Part shown: in pieces, positions 11,860 to 24,477 of the stretch
How the letters are laid out: each line of letters begins with the position of its first letter
How positions within the stretch are numbered: position 1 is the first letter of the stretch
DNA from: Datnioides undecimradiatus
Taxonomy: Eukaryota; Chordata; Actinopteri; Lobotiformes; Datnioididae
Reading direction: 5' to 3'
NCBI GenBank assembly: GCA_008933995.1
Contig: WARS01000036.1
Span: 21,798,285-21,862,284, forward strand
Length of the DNA stretch: 64,000 nucleotides
Translations under genes and position numbers: made by a program
Notes under the pieces: model-generated
Database searches by the model: none
Told to the model about the DNA's origin: nothing
Seen by the model: only the letters and a program-made list of their open reading frames with translations

Positions 11860-14346
11860 AAGCTAACATGTAAACAACTTCATCAAACCAAGGGTCCCAT
11901 AGGAGCAACAACTGGAGCACTGTTTCTCTAGTTCTAGCATGACGTTGCCATTTAAAGTCCGTCTTTGTTAATATTGGATAAAATGATATGAATTTTATAG
12001 AAGATAATCATGGTTCCCGGTCAATGATCACATTACTTTTATGGTCTTCTGACTGTTCCTCTAGCACCATCATGATCATTTATTTGTACTGAATGGCAAC
12101 AGCAATGTTGAGATTACTCAGAGCATGAATTAAAAACTTAAGTCACCTGGGATTTCAACTCGCACCTCCATAAGGTCAGAATCTTTGGGTTGTCCAGTAT
12201 TGTGGCAGGAGCAGCAGTTTGGTAGTAATCAAGACTTCATCAGAAGGTGAGAGTGTGTAGTTGACAGGTGAGCGCGTGTAGTTGACAGGTGAGAGCGTGT
12301 AGTTGACAGGTGAGAGCGTGAAGTTGACAGGTGGGAGCGTGAAGTTGACAGGTGAGAGCGTGTAGTTGACAGGAAGATATAAAAGATTGTATTTAGCACA
12401 AAGAAGCCCCTTGGTCATTACTCTATGTGCAATGTCCTGCCTAACCACCAAAGCCTTGGCCAACAACAAGCATGTCAGCAAACGGAGGAACATTACCTTT
12501 GTCAGGACTAATGAGGACCCTCAGTTACAGCCCAGATCAGAGGTTGGCTTGCTCACCTCTGCATTGTACTGGGACCAGAGAGTCAACCTCTGGAGGCAGC
12601 TCAGAACATGAATGCCTCATGTTCCAGATCATTGCTGACTATGACAAACAGTAAACTCAGGGCATCAGGTCAGAAGGACTGGATGGTTGTCTTCTCCACA
12701 AAACCATCTCCACTGCACATCATTCACTTTTGTTTGGTACAGTTCCTCCCTCAAACACCTCACAACAGAGACTGTCAACAGCAGCTGTTGTATGTTCACA
12801 TACTTACTGTCCTCCCTACCTAGGGATGATCCTCCACATGAGGCTCAGGTTTGAGACAGATTTTGGTTTGTGCACCACTCAAGTTGCTCATTGCAGATGC
12901 AGTAACTCAAGTCTTGCTGGTGATTTAATTTCTTTGCTTGGGACCATATGACTCAACTGTTATAGCCAGCAGCTGCCACTTGCGTGTTACCTTGTTATTG
13001 ACCATGCTGAGACCATTTTGATCACCTTGTACATTTTATTCTGAGCTGAGGATGAAGGACTATGTGTAATATAAAGTACTGATGTCAGTAAAGATAATCC
13101 TCTGGGAGTTATCTAATGTTTAACCAGAATTTGTCAGTAGGTCTCTCTAGGCTGATTTGAGAAAATGAAATGAATGTCCGACAGGAGGGGAGACACTATG
13201 GAAATTTCTCAGTAAATTTTCCAGATTAGTTTCAGAGACAACTGAGCTAACTCAGTTAAACTTGTTTTCACTCATGCTCTCTGAAATAGTACAAAATTCT
13301 GTGTTGTAGAACAAAGGCAGTCTCCCTTCCGACATCCATTTATCCAACATCTACTCAGTCCTGTGTCTTTGTGGGCCCTCCTCACATGGCATACTGGCAT
13401 ACTCAGTCTGTATACTCAACATTTTCAAATATTACTAATGTGCAGACATAGCTTAGCATGCCCCACTGCACACACTTCTCTGCATTTTCAGACACTTTTA
13501 CAACATACTTTCTTTTCATTAGTTTAATTGTTCATGTCTTTTCATTTTTTTGTGTGTTGTTGTACTTCTTGTGTTTTGTGAGGTATATCGTTTTTTTTCA
13601 GGGTGGGTACCTGATGCTTTTGTTTGTTCAAATGATCCCAGCGATCTTTTATTTTTTATTAGTTTTTTTTATTTTTAATTATTATCTTTTTATGTCTTTA
13701 TTGTGCTGCTGCCTCTTTTTTATTTCTCTGAACCAAAGTTATCACAAGGCGCTTGTTTTGATCTGGAGGAGGAAAAAAGGAAACTGCCTGAGCAAAGAGA
13801 TGAAATAGAAAGTGAGACAAAAATAAAATAGCAAACATACACAATTAAGTCACGGAAAACCTTTTTAATATGGACATTTTCATTTAAAAGTCAGATGTCA
13901 TTTGCTTTAGTTTATTTACTGTTCATTAAATATTTGAATTGATGATCAGAGCAATGATATACATTCAAGGGATTTTGTAGCATTTTGATTTAATTACCAA
14001 ACACACTCTTTTGTTTTTGTCTTTTCAGATGAACTTCACCACACTGGACAATGGTACTAATATATGAATGTAGTTACTGGTAGTAGGGTTTATGTTTTGA
14101 TTGAAAATTTAATTTTTCATTGAATCCACAAAAATACAAAAACAAAAACAAAATGTTATACCGTATATTTAAATACATTTAAATTTGCTAGGATAGTTAA
14201 AGCTCATGATCCTCTTATGTTCTGCTGTGTGTTACTTACAAATAAATCCTTACATTGAATCCAACATGCGCCTGATTACATTACATCACTTCACTGATTA
14301 TAGTTTAAATATCAGATAATAATGAGTAACTCATGTTAAAAAAAAA
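11860..14346. other. Intergenic, minisatellite and unrecognised sequence
   Basis: Holds the 21-bp minisatellite at 12247-12372. Around 13500-13740 is a T-rich low-complexity stretch whose open frame is an artefact of composition. Region 12380-13090 is not recognised. No gene is supported. Confidence 0.45.
12247..12372 (+). repeat. 21-bp minisatellite, six tandem copies
   Basis: Six head-to-tail copies of a 21-bp unit (GTGAGAGCGTG-type start, AGTTGACAG end) with a few substitutions and no indels. As 21 is a multiple of three, the minus strand reads as a heptad repeat S-P-V-N-[YF]-T-L inside an open frame at 12176-12493. Confidence 0.9.
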
Positions 14347-15273
14347 TTAGTTCGCCTTGGCCTGAATGAACAACATCTTCAGGTGTTTAGAAATTTCTTT
14401 CACCTTCAGTCCATATATGACTGGATTAAAGAGAGGATTATACATCACCATTTGTAAAGTCATTACGAAACGTACAGTTTTTGGAAAATTAGCTTCTAGT
14501 CTGACTATAACAATATCATATGTTATCAAAAAAGAATAGTTGATTAAAACTAGCAGGTGGGGTAAACAGGTTTGTGCAGCTTTTTTCCTAACTTCTCCAC
14601 AACTCTGATATGATATTATGAGTATCCTTGTGTATGTAAACAGGATGAATACCATAGGAAAAAGAGCCACATTAAACAAAACAACTACACCATATACAGA
14701 CAGAGCTTGTGAACTTACACAGTAAAGGTGGTTAGCTGAATTGTTACAATAAATACCTTTTAAAGTAAAGTTACACACTTTGTTGTTAATATTTAACAAA
14801 ACTGCCACCATAATCTGACAAGCAGGCACAAGCCAAGCTAAAACCAGCAAAATACTTACAGTCTCTTTTCTCATGATAGTTGCATATTGCAGAGGTTTAC
14901 ATATAGACACATACCTGTCATAGGCCATGACGGCCAACAGTAAGAACTCTGAACTGGTTAAAGTGTAGAATACAAAAATCTGAAAGAGACAGGCCGAATA
15001 TGATATGATCTGTTTTTCAGATAAAAAGTCAATCAGGAGCTTTGGGTAGATAGCAGTGCTGAAAAGAACAGAGTTCAGTAACAGAGCTGCAATAAAAATG
15101 TACATGGGCTCATGGAGGTTGTGGTGAATCACGATGAGGCACACAATGGTGGCATTACAGCAAATTATCAGAATATAAGCTGTGAACATGATCACAAAAT
15201 AAAGATACCTGTATTTGTGAACCTCAATATGACCACCAAGAGTTATATATGTTACATTTAAATCAGGATCCAT
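14347..15273 (-). CDS. Odorant receptor, intact (OR-B)
   Basis: Complete intronless OR. I take the ATG at 15273 (MDPDLNVTYITL, 308 residues) because it matches the MDxxLN start of the other receptors. An in-frame ATG nine codons further upstream (15300) exists and is probably unused. It keeps an N-glycosylation site NVT, PMYIF, MAYDRYVSICKPLQY, the loop cysteines, KAAQTCLPHLLVL in TM6 and NPVIYGLK in TM7. TM1 has CCN in place of the usual GN, a conservative departure shared with other receptors in this window. It should be a plasma-membrane odorant receptor; ligand unknown. The upstream block is present but degenerate. Confidence 0.92.
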   Translation of the reverse strand: MDPDLNVTYITLGGHIEVHKYRYLYFVIMFTAYILIICCNATIVCLIVIHHNLHEPMYIFIAALLLNSVLFSTAIYPKLLIDFLSEKQIISYSACLFQIFVFYTLTSSEFLLLAVMAYDRYVSICKPLQYATIMRKETVSILLVLAWLVPACQIMVAVLLNINNKVCNFTLKGIYCNNSANHLYCVSSQALSVYGVVVLFNVALFPMVFILFTYTRILIISYQSCGEVRKKAAQTCLPHLLVLINYSFLITYDIVIVRLEANFPKTVRFVMTLQMVMYNPLFNPVIYGLKVKEISKHLKMLFIQAKAN

Positions 15274-15405
15274 GAAGATTGTCACAAACCCAACATGCAA
15301 AACAATTACAACTTTATATATAGTTACCTGACACTGAAATGTATTTGCATGGAGAGGTCAGAAAATGAACTGTTCGAATCTGTGCAATAATTTTAATCGA
15401 CTTTG

Positions 15406-15429
15406 TCAGCCTCAAACGATCTCATTAAA
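15406..15429 (-). promoter_or_regulatory. Shared OR upstream block, degenerate (for OR-B)
   Basis: Sense strand begins TTTAATGAGATCGTTTGAGG, so the homeodomain-like core is kept but the CCATGG palindrome is lost. It is 133 bp upstream of the chosen start, the shortest spacing in the set. Confidence 0.45.
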
Positions 15430-15439
15430 TATCCTGCAT

Positions 15440-17075
15440 CATCAAACTCTGGAGACTTAACCCCCCCAAGCAGGAGTTTGGAAAATGGGGCAGGAATAAC
15501 AAATGTTTCTGAGGGTCCAAAGCTGGACTCAGGCCCTATAACACACCAGAGAATGAAGTTGAGATATTTTCTTTTCCTTGGAGCTTGAAAGGGGTCTGTC
15601 ATTCTGTATATAACCACCCAAAAGATAAAAACTATGTCATTTTTATCACTCGATGCTATTTCCCTTGGTGTAAAGTATAGCCAGTTGGCAGTTACAGTTG
15701 GGATGAGGGGTGACATTGGCATCAAATTTTGTACAATCATATTTCCCAGAGGTGGAATCCTACTAACTTTGATGATCCCCTCACTTTTCTTCTTTCAGCA
15801 CCTTAAGGATGATATCTGTGGTATGAATTAAATGTCTAAAAAACAATGGGATTAGATTGACATTAGACTCAACTTTATGGGAATGATGCACAGTGTTGGT
15901 ACAAAGCCAGTGAAAGGCAGTATCCATCAAACCAGACGCACAGAAAGGAAAGTATGTCTTTAATTATAGTATTTGTTTTTTTATGTGGAAGAATGACAGT
16001 GATCAGTGTTGTGTTGCTCAGAAGGAAGAAAGCTGTTCCTGAGCTGGTGCAGCGTTGGAGGGTCTTATAAACCCTGTAGGATAGGAAGCTAGTAAAAAGT
16101 TAATGGTCAAAGTGGGACACATTTTTGCTTCCTTGATGAGGATGGTCATCCTGCTTAGGCAGCACATATGTTCTCAATGTAGTTCATGGGACACTGAGGT
16201 CCTTTATGGTCTGATGTAGAGCAGTTGTCCTTGTACACCAATATGCAGTTGTTGAGTTTTGCCGTCAGTGGTTAAGTCCAACAATATTCTGGGACCCAGG
16301 TGAACTCTCTTTAGGCTCTGTCGGAAGTAAGATCAAGATATAGGACTTCAGGGTCTAGGTGAAATTATCAGAAATGTGGATGCCAAGAAGTCTAAAGTTC
16401 ATTGACTGCTCCACTACAGCCTCATCGATGCCTCATAGATGTAGTCATGTGTTGGTTGAAACCATGTACATGCATGCAGTGATGGAGTGCACTTCTCATC
16501 TAGTTCCATCATGAGGGCAAGATTTGGAACAAACACCTGCAGAGCCAACAACATTCCCATTAACTGGCTTTGTTTGTGTTTGACGTGATAGTTAATTAAG
16601 CACGATGGCATGCTAATTTGACAGGAACAGCCATTTGTTTCAGATCAGTTTTATTTTTGTCACAGTGAAACTTTTGTCTCTCCACATGCTCATGACTGAC
16701 CAGGTTATTCATCACTAAACAAGAGAAACATTTTCACATTACAATTTAAAAAAAACAAAAAAAAAAAAAACATTATCAAATTAGACAGAACAAATGAAAA
16801 TGTCTCAAACAAAGGCAGATGCTTGTTTGTAGGGATGTTTAAACAATTTTCAAAGCTTATTTGTTGAGGTGCATCTAATGCTACTGATATGTTCTGTGTT
16901 TAAGATTTCAAAAGAAATTTAAGAGTAATAGGATTATAATTAGCTACAGAAAAGCAGAGAGAACAGATGGAAAAAGTCATAGAAGCAAATACTTACATTA
17001 CACCCATAGATCTGAGGAATCACATCTCTTCACAAATATTACAAAAGTAATGACTTTAAGTTAAATATACATCTT
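15440..17075. other. Intergenic, no gene recognised
   Basis: Unrecognised spacer with an A-rich run at 16741-16772. No frame in it has a domain I recognise. Confidence 0.45.
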
Positions 17076-17082
17076 TCACACA

Positions 17083-17969
17083 TTAATTCTGTTTGTTTGA
17101 ACAGAACAACCTTTTCAGCTGTTTAGAGATCTCTCTCATTTTCAGTCCATAGATGACTGGATTAAAAAGAGGATTATACAAAACCACTTGTAAAGTCATT
17201 ATTAAATGCACAGTTTTTGGAATATCAACTTCCAGACGAGCTATAATGACATCATATGCACACAAACAGGAGAAGTTTATCAAAACTATCAGATGTGGTA
17301 AACAGGTCTGTGCCGCTCTTGTTCTAACTTCTCTGCTGCTGCGATAGGATATTAGATCCTGGTGTATGTGAAAAGGATGAAAAGCACAGGGAGAAGTGCA
17401 ACATTTAACAAAACGACCAAACCATACGCAGACAGCAACTTTGAGCTCACACAGTAAAGTTTGTACATTGCATTGTTGCAAAAAATACCTTTTAAACTAA
17501 AGTTACAGAGCTTTCTGTTAGCACTCAGTGCAACAGCAGTCGCCACTTGAAAAGCAGTCATCCTCTTCATGATGGTTGCATATTGCAGCGGTTTACATAT
17601 GGACACATATCTGTCATAAGCCATGGCTGACAACAGCAGGAAATCTGAAGCGCCCAAAGAATAAAATATAAACCACTGAAAGAGACAGGCTGAATATGAT
17701 ATGATCTGTTTCTCAGATAAAGTGTCAAACAGAAGTTTTGGGTAGATAGCAGAGCCAAAAAGAACAGAATTGACTGACAGAGCTGCGATGAAAATGTACA
17801 TGGGCTCATGGAGGGTTTGGTGAATCCAGATAACATGCACGATAACAGAATTACTGCAGATTATAAGAATATAAACAGTGAACATCATAAAAACATAAAA
17901 ATATCTGTATTTGTCCACTTCCACATACCCATCAAGAGTTATATATGTTGCATTAAGTCCATCATCCAT
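17083..17969 (-). pseudogene. Odorant receptor pseudogene (OR-psi3), nearly complete
   Basis: Starts normally (MDDGLNATYITL) and keeps PMYIF, MAYDRYVSICKPLQY and NPVIYGLK. It carries two lesions. An in-frame loss of 12 codons removes most of TM4, between IMKRMT and FQVATAVALS, compared with OR-A. A frameshift near 17352-17370, just after the TM5 end (ILFTYTRI), puts TM6-TM7 (TCLPHLIVL to the C-terminus at 17083) in another frame. The shortened TM4 alone would probably prevent folding. Relatively few other changes, so it died recently. Confidence 0.87.
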
Positions 17970-18155
17970 GAAGAAGGACTCGAGTTAAAAGATCAATAAG
18001 ACAGATGGATGTGTAATGAGCATTAATAAATAAAAAGTTATGAAGACTACATTAACATTGAATATGTATTTGATCTCCTGATTCACTTACAGATACCAGT
18101 TCATCTACATTTACAGACAGTGAACAGTCTGTTGGTGGAAATATTTTATGAGACT

Positions 18156-18181
18156 TCTTCACCCTCCATGGATCTAATTAA
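18156..18181 (-). promoter_or_regulatory. Shared OR upstream block (for OR-psi3)
   Basis: Sense strand: TTAATTAGATCCATGGAGGG then TGAAGAAG and TCATAAAATA. It lies 187 bp upstream of the start. The core is TTAATTAG instead of TTAATGAG, still a homeodomain-type TAATTA site. Confidence 0.55.
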
Positions 18182-18189
18182 CTCCTCCA

Positions 18190-18871
18190 CCAAGAGGAAC
18201 AACTTCATCAAACTCTGGAGACCTGAGCCCATTGGTTTTTGTACTGAGGAGTTACAGGGTTGGTGTAAGACCCTGACGACTGACCTGCACAGTAACTACA
18301 CAAACGTGAACATCAAATTTAGGGATTGTTCAACCTTCTGAAATGGGAGCTTTTTTCAACCTGGACATGGATGTTTTTGTGTCTGAATGTCTGCTGAGGA
18401 TAGCAGTCTCTGAAACTGGTCCAGTAATGATCAGATTAGCCAGGAATCAAACTATGATGAATAATGTAGGACACCTTGTTTGCCACCAAAAGACTCTATC
18501 AATCAAGAGGAATTTCAGAAGCACTTTGGTTGTCCTTTATCTTCCACATCTTGAGTTCAAAGCATGTTAGGTTTTTCATATATGCAAAAAAATATATATA
18601 TAAAAAATGTCTCCATCCGCCCTATTCACTGCACAAGGTTACCACTCTGAAGTTCAAACAAACAAAACCAACATAAGGTTTAATGGATGTAATATATTTA
18701 ACATGAATCTCATACAACACAACATTCACACAGAGAGAGTTTACAATGTATGCATAATGAGGAAAAAACCCAACAACATTATGGTTCATAACTTTATTTG
18801 AATCCCACTGAGATAGGCATCATACGTCTTTCAGTGCAAACAAACCTGCCATGCCTGCTTTGGCCACCTCT

Positions 18872-18933
<62 letters not shown>

Positions 18934-19075
18934 CTTTCTTTTCTAAATTTACAATTTTAAGTACAATGCAAAGGTTTAGTCTGTTTGTCAGGGACACAAG
19001 TGTGTATGTTTAAACCCCTTTCAAGAATCCACATCTCGGCAAGAGTTGACTGTACTTCAGTGTTAATACATCAAA
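18190..19075. other. Intergenic with (CA)n microsatellite
   Basis: No gene recognised. The region holds the dinucleotide repeat at 18874-18931, and the short reading frames over it are repeat artefacts. Confidence 0.5.
18874..18931. repeat. (AC)n microsatellite
   Basis: Uninterrupted AC dinucleotide run of about 58 bases. Confidence 0.97.
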
Positions 19076-19079
19076 TGAG

Positions 19080-19968
19080 TTTGGCTGAACACAACAACCT
19101 TTTCAGGTGCTTAGAGATTTCTTTCATTTTGAGCCCGTATATGAGCGGATTAAACAAAGGATGATACAAAATATTTAACATCATTATCAAACGTGCAGTT
19201 TTGGGAAATTCAATTCTGAGCTATAATGATATCATATGTCTCCAAAAGAGAATGCTGATTAAAACCAACAGGTGGGGAGTAAACAGGTCTCTGCAGCTTT
19301 TCCTGACTGCTTTTACCACTTTGATAAGATATAATGGAAATCTTGGTGTAAGTAAAAATAATAAATAGCATAAAGGAGAATCTGGGTCTATAACAATTAT
19401 GCCATATATTAATTACTCTAAAATTTTTACACAGTGGGTTATAAATTGCATTGTGAAAATATTGCTTTTAAAGTGAAGCTACACAGTTTGATTTCTCAAT
19501 TGCAGGGACTGCAATATGACAAAACAGGCACAGTAAATTAATTCAGAAAATACTCACTGTGTTTTCTCCTCATGATGGTTGGATATTGCAGAGGTTTACA
19601 TATAGACACATACCTGTCATAGGCCACTGGCTGACCAGCAATGGGAAACTCTGAACAGAGTGTAAAATAAAATGAAAAAACTGGAAGAGACAGGCGAGGC
19701 TCTGTTATGACTGGTTTATCAGATAAGAGTCAATCAGGAGCTTGGGTAGATCACAGTGCTGTAGAACAGGGATTGATCAACAGAGCTGCAATGAAATCTA
19801 CATGGGCTCATGGAGGTTTGTGTGTCCAGATAAGGTACACAATAGTAGAATACTGCAGATGATTAGAATATATACCGTGTGAACATGATCACAAATAAAG
19901 AAATCTGTATTTGTGAACTTCCACATACCCATCAAGAGTTATATATGTGACATTTGATTCAGCATCCA
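19080..19968 (-). pseudogene. Odorant receptor pseudogene (OR-psi4), indel-rich
   Basis: The whole receptor outline is present on the minus strand, from MDAESNVTYITLDGYVEV-type codons at 19968 to the C-terminal segment near 19100, but single-base indels occur every few tens of bases. Many are contractions of homopolymers relative to its near-identical copy at 37605-38518 (for example AAAA to AAA and TTT to TT). The first 180 bp and about 25 bp upstream are almost identical between the two copies. It is either a fast-decaying duplicate or a stretch with uncorrected long-read errors (see findings). I see no copy of the shared upstream block within 350 bp. Confidence 0.8.
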
Positions 19969-20339
19969 TGAAGACCTGCAAACTAACCATTACTGAATTA
20001 AGCAGGCAGATTGTTTAACTCATCATCCAATATTGTTGTCTTCAACTAAATGTGCAGCCATAAAACATCAGCAGAAGTTCATAAATGAAGTAAATTTTAA
20101 AGAGACACCTCCACTCACTGAGATTTGTTGAAAAAGCGCTCATTGAGTACTTTTTGTCATTTCTATTGTGGCTCTAATCCAACTCCGCCCAAACTTAGAA
20201 AATGAAAGCAGCTTAAGTCATCAAGGACGCTCGGGACAACTCACTCCACTTTTCTGTTTTATTTAGTCTGTTTCACAACATACTTGAGAGCTATTAGGTT
20301 GATGACCTTTGGAGCCAAATAAAGTATATAAAATCAATT

Positions 20340-21115
20340 AATATTGTCACACGCGGTGAGAGTTTTGTCTCGTTCTGGTTTTTTTGTCTTGTGATTTCCT
20401 GTTTCAGGTCACTTGCCCTTCCTCATGTGTCACCTGTCTGATTGTCTTCCCTGATTCCTGATTGTGTCCACCTGTTCCCCATTACCTCATGTGCTTAAAT
20501 AATTCTGCATCTCCCCTTGTCTTGTGCAAGAGTGTTTTTGTTCGATCACTAGCCTCGACCACGAATTTTGACAGCCACAACCTTGTTTTTTTCACGCGGC
20601 GTAAACCAGATTCCTTTTGCATCATTGTGAGCGACTTTTTGTTTGTAAGTTTCATAGTTCATAGTTTGTTTCATAGCCGATTTGTTTGACTCCTTAGGAG
20701 TAAATTTTATTTCTGGTCTTGATTTCTTAGAGTTTTGTAGAGCCTCCGTGTTTTAAGAGCTTGATTTATTTTGTCCTACTTTTATATAAAGTCAGGTTTT
20801 TTCCTCCAGTCAGAGTGTTTTCAGTTGATTGATTTTTGTTCCTGTTCAGGTAGTTTATTCCTCCTTTAGGAGTGAGCTTTTGTTTGATAAATGTTTCATA
20901 GCCTGTTTATTTTCCTCTCTTCAGAGAGCCAGTAATTTTGATAGCTGCGTATCCTCCCTTAAGGAAAGGCGTGCTAGAGGCCTAACCTACTTGTTTTGTC
21001 ACTCTGTCAGAGGATTTGGATTTTCTTAATAAGTCTGCCATTGCTGTCCTCATCTCTGCGTCCTGTTTCAAGTCCTGGCCTAAACCCAATATTATTTCCT
21101 GAAAGTAAATATAAA
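20340..21115 (+). repeat. Fish dispersed repeat, family R1, copy 1
   Basis: Contains the stretch with CCTGTTTCAGGTCACTTGCC, CACCTGTCTGATTGTCTTCC and CACCTGTTCC, also found inverted at about 43640-44195 and partly at 49440-49680. Three copies in one window mark it as an interspersed element. I cannot assign it to a class, and no coding capacity is seen. Confidence 0.55.
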
Positions 21116-23719
21116 TAAAAATACCATAAAATTAACTGATTTCACTTCAGTAACAAAATATAGTAGCAAATTTTATCTGACTACAGAAAATATAGCAGAA
21201 CCTTAATCTGGTAGACAAAATACATGGACTAAAATCCATTACAATCCATAATCAATAATCAGTCAAATAAATCACTCTGAAAGGATTGCTGCCATCTAGT
21301 ACATCTATAATTATTTTTCCGTCAGTAACACTCATTCAATCGTGATGCACAAGTAGCGTTTCTCTATTGTCATTTCTTCTACCACTAGCATCTTTGAATC
21401 AGCCACGAGTTGAACGCCATCCTCCTTCTCCGTTCTCCTATTGGGATGCCAAGAAGCGCACAAGTGTTTCAGAGCTACAAATGAAACCTTTCATCTGTGC
21501 TGGTCAACTTCTGATGGAAGCAAGTATAATTTTATTTCTTCTTATTATTATTACTATCATCATCACTTTTATCATCATAATCACTATTGTTATTATTATT
21601 AATTAATTTATTTACTCGATCATGCCAGTTTGTTGACTTAACACACCTCCCACTTGAGCTCCTGGTTCTTGAACCCAAGAATTCTGCCAGATATGTAGTT
21701 TTGGAGTCATTTGTTCTTCTGGGAAGGATAACTAGGCATCTGACGTCTCTGTGAAGGAAGGTGGCAGGAATTTTGGTGGACAGTCCTTTTTTTTTTGTGT
21801 TACTTCCTTGGCTTGTGGTGACGTTTGGCTTCGTAGTTGGAACTGAATGGCGCTTAGGAACGATTTTACAATAACATCTCTCATTATTTCCTTTTGTCGA
21901 TGATGACAGTGACCACTTTGCCAAGTCTGTATTGAACTAAGCATTTTGATCCGCTACCCACACAATATCTCCAACAGCCACGTTTCGCTCCCTTGTGTGC
22001 CATTTGCTTCTCACAAACAAGTGGGTCCAGCTAATTGACTCCATTTTTTCAGAACTTGCCCACCTCTGGATGACTCTTAATCTCTTGTAGGAGTATCCTT
22101 CAAACCTGAAACAACCCGGGTCCCTCTTGGTTCCAGCTGCCCAACAACAGGGTGTTTGGGCTGATGTACTCTACACAGTCTTCTCGGCTATGAGTCCTGG
22201 CATCTACAGGTTTCTCATTGGCTAGGTTGGCTGCCATGAAGAGAAATGTTTGAAATTCTCCCCACGTGAAAAAAAATTTAGCAGGAAACACTTTTTTACA
22301 ATACGAACAACAGCTTCAGCAGCTCCATTCCTGTGAGGCGAGTTGGCAGGATGGATTTGCCAGCTCCATTTTGTCCAATGCCTGGCAGACTCGTTCTCCA
22401 GTTTTGTTTTATCCAGCGTGCTCAGGAAAAGATAAAAAGCTCTTCAAGGGCAGGTTTGGCTCCCTGAAGTTTTCCCAGTGTCTGACCAAAGGATTTTCTT
22501 GGATGTCCCTCAACACTGTAAATCTTTCCCCGAGCAGGCTAGCAGAATCCTTCAGATGACTGGTCACTAACAATGTTGGTGTGCATAGCTCTTGATGCCA
22601 TGCAGCGAAGACAATTCCCCACCTTGGTACTTATTTTCTTTCTTACTTCATCCTTGACTTCATGTGGTCCCAGCAGACCTACTGTGTTGTGAACTCAAAT
22701 ATACTGGCTGGCTGTGCGCTCAGTGGAGAAGATCACCCATAGTTGTTTGCACATTCTTGCTCTGGCCTTCCTGCAAATTACAGTTGTTGATGACTTTTTT
22801 ACCCAATTTCCTGCCTTGTAACATCCAGGCTTTCTTTCTCATCCATAACAGTGTTCCTGCTATTTCTTCATGGTTTACTTTGTGAGCTTCTTCAGCTATA
22901 AGGAGTGTGGATATCTATGCCTCGCATGGTAGGTTAATTACTGCAGTTTATCCTCACTGAAGGCTGGATTCTTCCTCCACACACAAGAAGTCCCATTCCT
23001 CCTTCTTAGTATACAACTAATCTGCTGAGGCTAGTGTCCCTGAATATGACATCCTCCTGGGCTGCAAGGAAAAGATCTCTCAGTGCATCTTCACTCTTCA
23101 CCAAGAAATTACAGCTCAGCCACTTTTAGCCCTTGTTTCTTCTTTTGAAGGGATTACATTAGGTTTTGTTGTGACTACAGTTGAGCTTTTTAACTTCATT
23201 TTCCACTTTGCAGCAGCTCTCCACATCCAGGCAATGACTCTGACCAGCCTAGTTTAACTGCTGAATGTCCTTTCATCGACAAGGTGACGAACTACTGAGC
23301 CAGCTGGAGCTCTCTTCATCCTGGAGACTTATCTTCCTTTCTCTCACACCTTCTTGAGAACTTTACCGCTCCTGGGCTGTTCTGCAGTGCTCCGCTTTGA
23401 TTCTTGCCTGTGCTCTGGTCATTGCCACTGAAAGCTTTCCTCTGGATTTTGTTTAAGCCCTCCTTAGCATCTGCGCTTCTCTGGCTGACTTTATGGAGGC
23501 CTCCTCCATTGAATTTAACCCGAGAATTCAGGTCATTTGCCATTCAGAATCCTCTAAAAGCTCCTCAGGGTTGGTACAGTCGTGGGGAAGGTTGTGGGTT
23601 GACTGGACATCAATGATGGCAGCCAAGAGAAACAACATTGTTGTTATTCGACAGCGACAGGGGAGAGTTTAGATATTTGACAGATTTATAAATGTAAAAT
23701 AATAAATAATATATTATAA

Positions 23720-24477
23720 AATATAATAAATATGGGTGGAGTTGACCTGTCAGACCAGCTCATACAGTACTACTCCTGGTACAGGACCATGTTGCTGCAC
23801 TTCTTGGACATTGCCACTACAAAGGCATTCATTTTGCACCATGAGATGAGCAGTGCCAAGAATGTGCAGCCCATGGCACACAAAGACTTCATGGTGGAGC
23901 TGGTGTGTCAGCTTTGTGGCATGGACAAGGCAGGTGTTACCCAGACCAGGCCTGCTGCTCATGTTCCTGTGCCCATAGCCACAGCCTCCAGGTGGACATG
24001 ACACACCCTTGAAGTGTCAAGCCTGTGCTGTGCCCCTCTGTCTTGTGGTGGACAGGAGCTGTTTTTTGGAGTGGCACAAATAATTTGTGCCATTGTGGCA
24101 TCTTATTGTGACACCTGATTACAGATGTACAAGAAACACCTGGGGTATTACATGCATTTTAATGTAAATAGTTGTATATAACTTTGTTGTTTGCTAAATT
24201 TATACATAAATTTCTGAAATTTACAATTTATATTTGCATTCTAAGTTATCAAAACAATTCGTTCAACATGTTTGTGGTTTTTACAGTAAAAAATGTAGCT
24301 TTTTCCTACTCGGATTTTAGGTCCAGTGTGTTATTACAGTATGTCAACCTCACACATGTGAGGTTGTGCTGAACAAAATGATACCAAGCAAGGCAAGATA
24401 AACAACTTTTAAAGTGAAATATAAAGGTAAAATCAAAAGTAGTCAAAAACGGCCAATTGCACCCAGGATTCCAGAGA
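23720..24477 (+). mobile_element. piggyBac transposase fragment
   Basis: The frame at 23732-24001 begins MGGVDLSDQLIQYYS and continues RTMLLHFLDIATTKAFILHH, the conserved C-terminal part of the piggyBac DDE domain (the region around the third catalytic aspartate in MGGVDxxDQ). Only about 90 residues remain, followed by an unrecognised 3' region. The right edge abuts BEL/Pao sequence at a TTAA (24480-24483), the known piggyBac target. No matching TTAA-flanked left end is visible, so that side has been lost. Not functional. Confidence 0.7.

Noticed and set aside
12366-12951. Overlapping plus-strand frames after the minisatellite
   Set aside because: No recognisable domain, overlap in several frames, no splice or promoter context.
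13458-13808. 116-codon frame rich in Phe, Leu and Tyr that looks like membrane segments
   Set aside because: It is the translation of a T-rich low-complexity stretch, not a conserved transporter or receptor pattern.
22266-22559. Plus-strand frames between 22 and 26 kb
   Set aside because: Antisense to BEL/Pao pol. Homology to integrase, RT and the zinc-knuckle region is on the minus strand.
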